This document shows positions 36,496-38,684 of a stretch of 38,684 bases of DNA, piece by piece. The first letter of the stretch is position 1. Every line of letters begins with the position of its first letter. The position numbers and the translations under genes were made by a program. Under the pieces are notes generated by a model that saw only the letters and a list, made by a program, of their open reading frames with translations, did no database searches and was not told the origin of the DNA. Location: positions 1 to 38,684 of the IMG/VR virus record IMGVR_UViG_3300029309_000106, one strand, 5' to 3'. The DNA is from a virus.

Positions 36496-36511
36496 TAGGA
36501 CATTCGTCCTA
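36496..36511 (+). other. Leader hairpin downstream of the second promoter
   Basis: TAGGAC, loop ATTC, GTCCTA form a perfect 6-bp stem a few bases after the predicted transcription start. A hairpin at the 5' end of an mRNA can slow decay and raise yield. It does not block the ribosome site, which lies 8 bases further on. No T-run follows, so it is not a terminator. Confidence 0.5.
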
Positions 36512-36532
36512 AGGCTATAGAGGAGAAACATT

Positions 36533-36799
36533 ATGGCAATAACAAAAGTAACAAAAGTACAACGTATCGAAGTATACCCAGCAATGGACTCAAGTGCGGC
36601 ATCTACAAAAAATGATGCACATGAAAGAGTAATGGTTGTATACGAAGACACTCTAGATGATAGTGGAGACGCAGATTTACCTGTAACTGCTACAAGAGTA
36701 AAACATTTAACAAAATTAGTTGCAGATGATGGAGCAGCAACAGACTACTCAGGTGAAGATGCACTTGTAAAAGTAGTTTGCGCAGCAATCTGGGCATAA
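36533..36799 (+). CDS. Small conserved virion-type protein
   Basis: This 88-residue protein has a strong ribosome site (AGAGGAG) and its own promoter. It begins AITKVTKVQRIEVYPAMDSS, with the strand ERVMVVYEDTLDDSGDADLP and a C-terminal helix region GEDALVKVVCAAIWA. I recognise this as a small protein often found near the structural genes of marine phages; its role is not known to me. The high promoter and ribosome-site quality suggests abundant production, so a virion or assembly component is likely. It is separated from the Hint-domain gene by 3 bases, and the two are probably co-expressed. Confidence 0.6.
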   Translation: MAITKVTKVQRIEVYPAMDSSAASTKNDAHERVMVVYEDTLDDSGDADLPVTATRVKHLTKLVADDGAATDYSGEDALVKVVCAAIWA

Positions 36800-36802
36800 A
36801 AT

Positions 36803-37999
36803 ATGGCTACCCCTGCTAACAATAGTACACCCATTACATTACTTGGTATACAAAGAGAAGTATTTAATAATAACTATAACGCATCAAATACTCATAGTGA
36901 TATTTCTTTAACTGATTTAAGTGAAGAAGCAGATGAAAATTTTAATGCAAATAGTCCAAGTAAGCCTGATGGAAATACGCCGCATGCAATGAGTGAGTGG
37001 TATAATTACGACCATGATGCAGCTCCCGCATTTACTTGGGGCACTAATGGAGGCGTATCTCAAGGTTGGGGTAGTGCATCAGGTAATTCACCATTTACAG
37101 CAAATGCAACTTGTAGTCTTGGTTTTGCATTTCAACCTGCTAATGATAGAGTAAGAGTAAAACATGGTAACGGTAATAATAGTAGTGCTGTATCTTATAG
37201 TTATAATAGCGTTAGCTATACAGGAGCCGACCCAGATCAGGTAGAATTTAAAATAGTTTGGACAGGAGTATTTTCTGGATCAACCACTAGTTCATCAGAA
37301 GCTTCAGGTTCAACTTCAGGTACTTATTATCAAATGTCTAAACAAACGACCTCAAGTGACAGCGGTACTTTTACTATGAGAAACTGGTTCATACAGAAAT
37401 CATCTGGCGTAGGTGGTGCAGCATATAATGCAATTGGAGCTAATAGTCCACAGTGGACATATAGAGCAAAAGATTCAAGTGGAAATGTAATAGCAACAAG
37501 TGGTACCTCAAGTCAAAATGGAATTTCACTTTCAGTAACTAGAGGTCAACAAGGCGGAGAGTTCTTCTGTATACATGAAGATATAATGATTCAAACTGAA
37601 CAAGGATTAATGAGTGTAAAAGATGTTGCAGACAAAGATCCGAAGATATGGACTTATAACTGGAATACTGGAGAAAAAGAATTACAAGACCAAAATCACA
37701 ATATTCAAATAGTTCACAATAATTTATATACTATAAATGATAACTTTAAAATTACAGAAGACCATATTATGTATGATAAAGAAAAACGAGAATATACTAT
37801 TAATCCAGATGCAACTCTAGATAAATATGGTAAAACTTCTCAAAAACTATCAGTTGGAATATCACTTAAAACTTTTGATGGCACCGACTTTATTGTGGAA
37901 AAAATTGAACGCTATGAAGGAGATCATTGGACGTACACAATTAGTACAGATAATGGAAACTTTTATGCAGGAAACTTATTAGTGGATTCAGAAATATGA
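36803..37999 (+). CDS. Virion-type protein with C-terminal Hint (hedgehog/intein) domain
   Basis: This 398-residue protein starts 3 bases after the previous stop without its own clear ribosome site. Residues 1-80 (STPITLLGIQREVFN, SLTDLSEEADEN, HAMSEWYNYDH) match N-termini of phage virion proteins. Residues 80-250 are Ser/Gly-rich beta structure. From Cys256 (FFCIHEDIMIQTEQGLMSVK) to the end is a Hint domain: the Cys256 nucleophile, a T318-E-D-H321 TxxH motif, a late IVEKIERYEGDHWTYTISTD strand pair and a final NFYAGNLLV. The normal end, VHN plus Cys/Ser/Thr, is replaced by VDSEI, so the Asn needed for splicing is absent. It may self-cleave before Cys256 or form an ester or amide link there, rather than splice. 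No homing endonuclease is inserted. The catalytic outcome is inferred. Confidence 0.75.
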   Translation: MATPANNSTPITLLGIQREVFNNNYNASNTHSDISLTDLSEEADENFNANSPSKPDGNTPHAMSEWYNYDHDAAPAFTWGTNGGVSQGWGSASGNSPFTANATCSLGFAFQPANDRVRVKHGNGNNSSAVSYSYNSVSYTGADPDQVEFKIVWTGVFSGSTTSSSEASGSTSGTYYQMSKQTTSSDSGTFTMRNWFIQKSSGVGGAAYNAIGANSPQWTYRAKDSSGNVIATSGTSSQNGISLSVTRGQQGGEFFCIHEDIMIQTEQGLMSVKDVADKDPKIWTYNWNTGEKELQDQNHNIQIVHNNLYTINDNFKITEDHIMYDKEKREYTINPDATLDKYGKTSQKLSVGISLKTFDGTDFIVEKIERYEGDHWTYTISTDNGNFYAGNLLVDSEI

Positions 38000-38163
38000 A
38001 AAGTTATTTAGTAACATGTACTTATAGTGGTGGAACTAAACAAGGTTACATGCACGGTGAAGATTATGAAGAAGGCACTGCAGAGTATAATGCAGAGTTG
38101 GCTAGACTAACTGCAGAGGCTCAAAAAGGATTTGATAACTGGGATGCAGGAGATCGAGAATAA
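37996..38163 (+). CDS. Small 55-residue protein overlapping the Hint gene
   Basis: An ATG at 37996 overlaps the Hint gene stop as ATGA, and the frame ends at TAA 38161-38163, giving 55 residues. It starts MKSYLVTCTYSGGTKQGYMH and continues with an acidic helical part (EEGTAEYNAELARLTAEAQK) ending FDNWDAGDRE. It is below the usual size cut-off but has a coupling overlap, codon use like its neighbours, and ends 24 bases before the terminator. It is the third gene of the promoter-to-terminator unit. I do not recognise the family. Possible roles are a Hint partner or a small virion or host-interaction protein; none is shown. Confidence 0.6.
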   Translation: MKSYLVTCTYSGGTKQGYMHGEDYEEGTAEYNAELARLTAEAQKGFDNWDAGDRE

Positions 38164-38186
38164 ATAGTTTATTTACTAAAAATAAA

Positions 38187-38213
38187 AAAGGGGCTTTACG
38201 CCCCTTTCTTTTT
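38187..38213 (+). terminator. Bidirectional intrinsic terminator
   Basis: AAAGGGGC (38187-38194), loop TTTAC, GCCCCTTT (38200-38207), then CTTTTT on the + strand. On the - strand the same stem is followed by a T-rich run (complement of 38176-38186). It lies between the + strand late genes and the - strand DUF6447/ribonucleotide reductase genes, so it stops transcription from both sides. Confidence 0.9.
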
Positions 38214-38475
38214 AGACCTCTTCGGCCTCTACCACTTCAGGTTCTTCTGGTGGATTATCAATAACTTCTTTTAGTCTTTTGGTAAATCCCTCTGAAGCAA
38301 CAACTATTTGGTCTAATTCCATTTGTATGTTTTGTTTTTTCACACCTAGATTATTTAGACACGCAACATAGTATTGTGCTTCTTGATTAAGCTCTGAAAT
38401 GACATATTTCTTATCATCAAGCACTACGACTGGTTCTTCGTTAGTTACTTGAGGAGTTACATTTTCTGTCGACAT
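38212..38475 (-). CDS. DUF6447-like small protein
   Basis: This 87-residue acidic protein starts at 38475 after AGGAG, which overlaps the stop of the upstream reductase gene (sequence TAGGAGAAAATATG on the - strand), so expression is coupled. The centre reads VVLDDKKYVISELNQEAQYY, then a helical coiled part with IQMELDQIVVASEGFTKRLKE, then an acidic tail (EEPEVVEAEEV). A short beta hairpin followed by a long helix, 'L-D/N-G-x-x-Y-x-(I/V)-x-(D/E)-L-x-x-x-(A/Q)', is the pattern I associate with DUF6447 of marine phages. The function is unknown. The stop codon sits in the tail of the terminator. Confidence 0.6.
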   Translation of the reverse strand: MSTENVTPQVTNEEPVVVLDDKKYVISELNQEAQYYVACLNNLGVKKQNIQMELDQIVVASEGFTKRLKEVIDNPPEEPEVVEAEEV

Positions 38476-38483
38476 ATTTTCTC

Positions 38484-38684
38484 CTATTTAAAAATATCTT
38501 GCCAATTTCCTTGGGTACTAGCCTTAGCATACTCGGTAGCACGGTTTTCAAAAAAGTTGGTATGCTCAACCGCATTTACTTGCATATCAATCCAAGGTAA
38601 AGGATTTTCATTACTATGGAATATTGCTTTCATTCCTATCGCTAGTAATCTTCTATCCGCAATATAACGAATATACTCTTTTAC
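38484..38684 (-). CDS. nrdB: Ribonucleotide reductase small (beta) subunit, 3' end only
   Basis: The last 66 codons are visible; the start is right of the window. The sequence VKEYIRYIADRRLLAIGMKA, then NPLPWIDMQVNAVEHTNFFE, then NRATEYAKAS is the conserved C-terminal part of class I ribonucleotide reductase R2 subunits (the YIADRRL helix, NPLPW and EHTNFFE-x-R-x-TEY motifs). The R2 subunit holds the metal cofactor that starts radical transfer to the large subunit, which reduces ribonucleotides to deoxyribonucleotides for phage DNA synthesis. The ferritin-like metal ligands lie outside the window. The C-terminal tail (NWQDIFK), which docks on the large subunit, is present. This gene marks the start of an oppositely transcribed nucleotide-metabolism region. 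Confidence 0.9.
   Translation of the reverse strand, partial: VKEYIRYIADRRLLAIGMKAIFHSNENPLPWIDMQVNAVEHTNFFENRATEYAKASTQGNWQDIFK

Noticed and set aside
37568-37999. Canonical intein in the Hint protein
   Set aside because: There is no C-extein, no C-terminal His-Asn and no endonuclease domain; the domain ends the protein.
38449-38667. + strand frame of 72 codons near the right edge
   Set aside because: It lies antisense to the clear ribonucleotide reductase coding sequence.
1-38684. tRNA or other RNA genes, insertion sequences, attachment sites or lysogeny genes
   Set aside because: None seen; almost every base is in a recognised coding frame and the few gaps are under 100 bases and explained by promoters, hairpins or ribosome sites.

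Overview
The window is a nearly gap-free stretch of an AT-rich tailed-phage genome (roughly one third G+C judged from sample lines), encoding the late neck, tail and fibre genes of a long, flexible-tailed (siphovirus-like) phage. The fibre proteins are full of VGIGTTSP-type and FYCES-NAH-type repeats, and a DUF6447-like protein lies next to a ribonucleotide reductase gene. From memory, these traits are typical of uncultured marine bacteriophages (cyanophage/pelagiphage-like virome contigs). The host cannot be read from the sequence, and no integrase, repressor or other lysogeny gene is visible.

Layout on the + strand: (1) 2-1654, a neck/tail-completion region with an open reading frame broken near 740, then a likely tail terminator. 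(2) 1718-4212, a tail tube protein and a second tube-like protein. (3) 4221-5007, two tail-assembly-chaperone genes (gpG/gpT type) arranged for a +1/-2 frameshift. (4) 5007-9830, the tape measure protein. (5) 9830-21187, a distal-tail protein and a 3550-residue tail-tip protein that fuses a gpJ-like hub, alternating Ig-like modules, a fibre shaft and a self-cleaving S74 chaperone. (6) 21231-36450, a promoter followed by two small adaptor-like proteins and three large fibre proteins; the last carries a second S74 chaperone. (7) 36454-38163, a short unit with its own promoter and terminator, encoding an 88-residue protein, a protein ending in a Hint (hedgehog/intein) domain, and a 55-residue protein. 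On the - strand, converging on that terminator, are a DUF6447-like gene and the 3' end of a class I ribonucleotide reductase small-subunit gene.

The genes act together to build one virion tail. The tube polymerises around the chaperone-coated tape measure, the terminator and neck proteins close the head-proximal end, and the hub and fibres form the tip. Tight spacing (TAATG overlaps at 1205, 5007, 9830 and 21618, ATGA at 37996) points to translational coupling. Two near-consensus sigma-70 promoters (21231-21260 and 36454-36482) suggest that the fibre block and the Hint unit are transcribed separately as well as by read-through.

The most interesting points are the self-contained Hint unit, whose Hint domain keeps the N-terminal Cys and TxxH motif but lacks the usual C-terminal His-Asn; the likely +1/-2 recoding site in the chaperone pair; the broken frame at the left edge; and the hub-fibre-chaperone fusion. 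All function calls rest on motif recognition and gene order; no database search was run.
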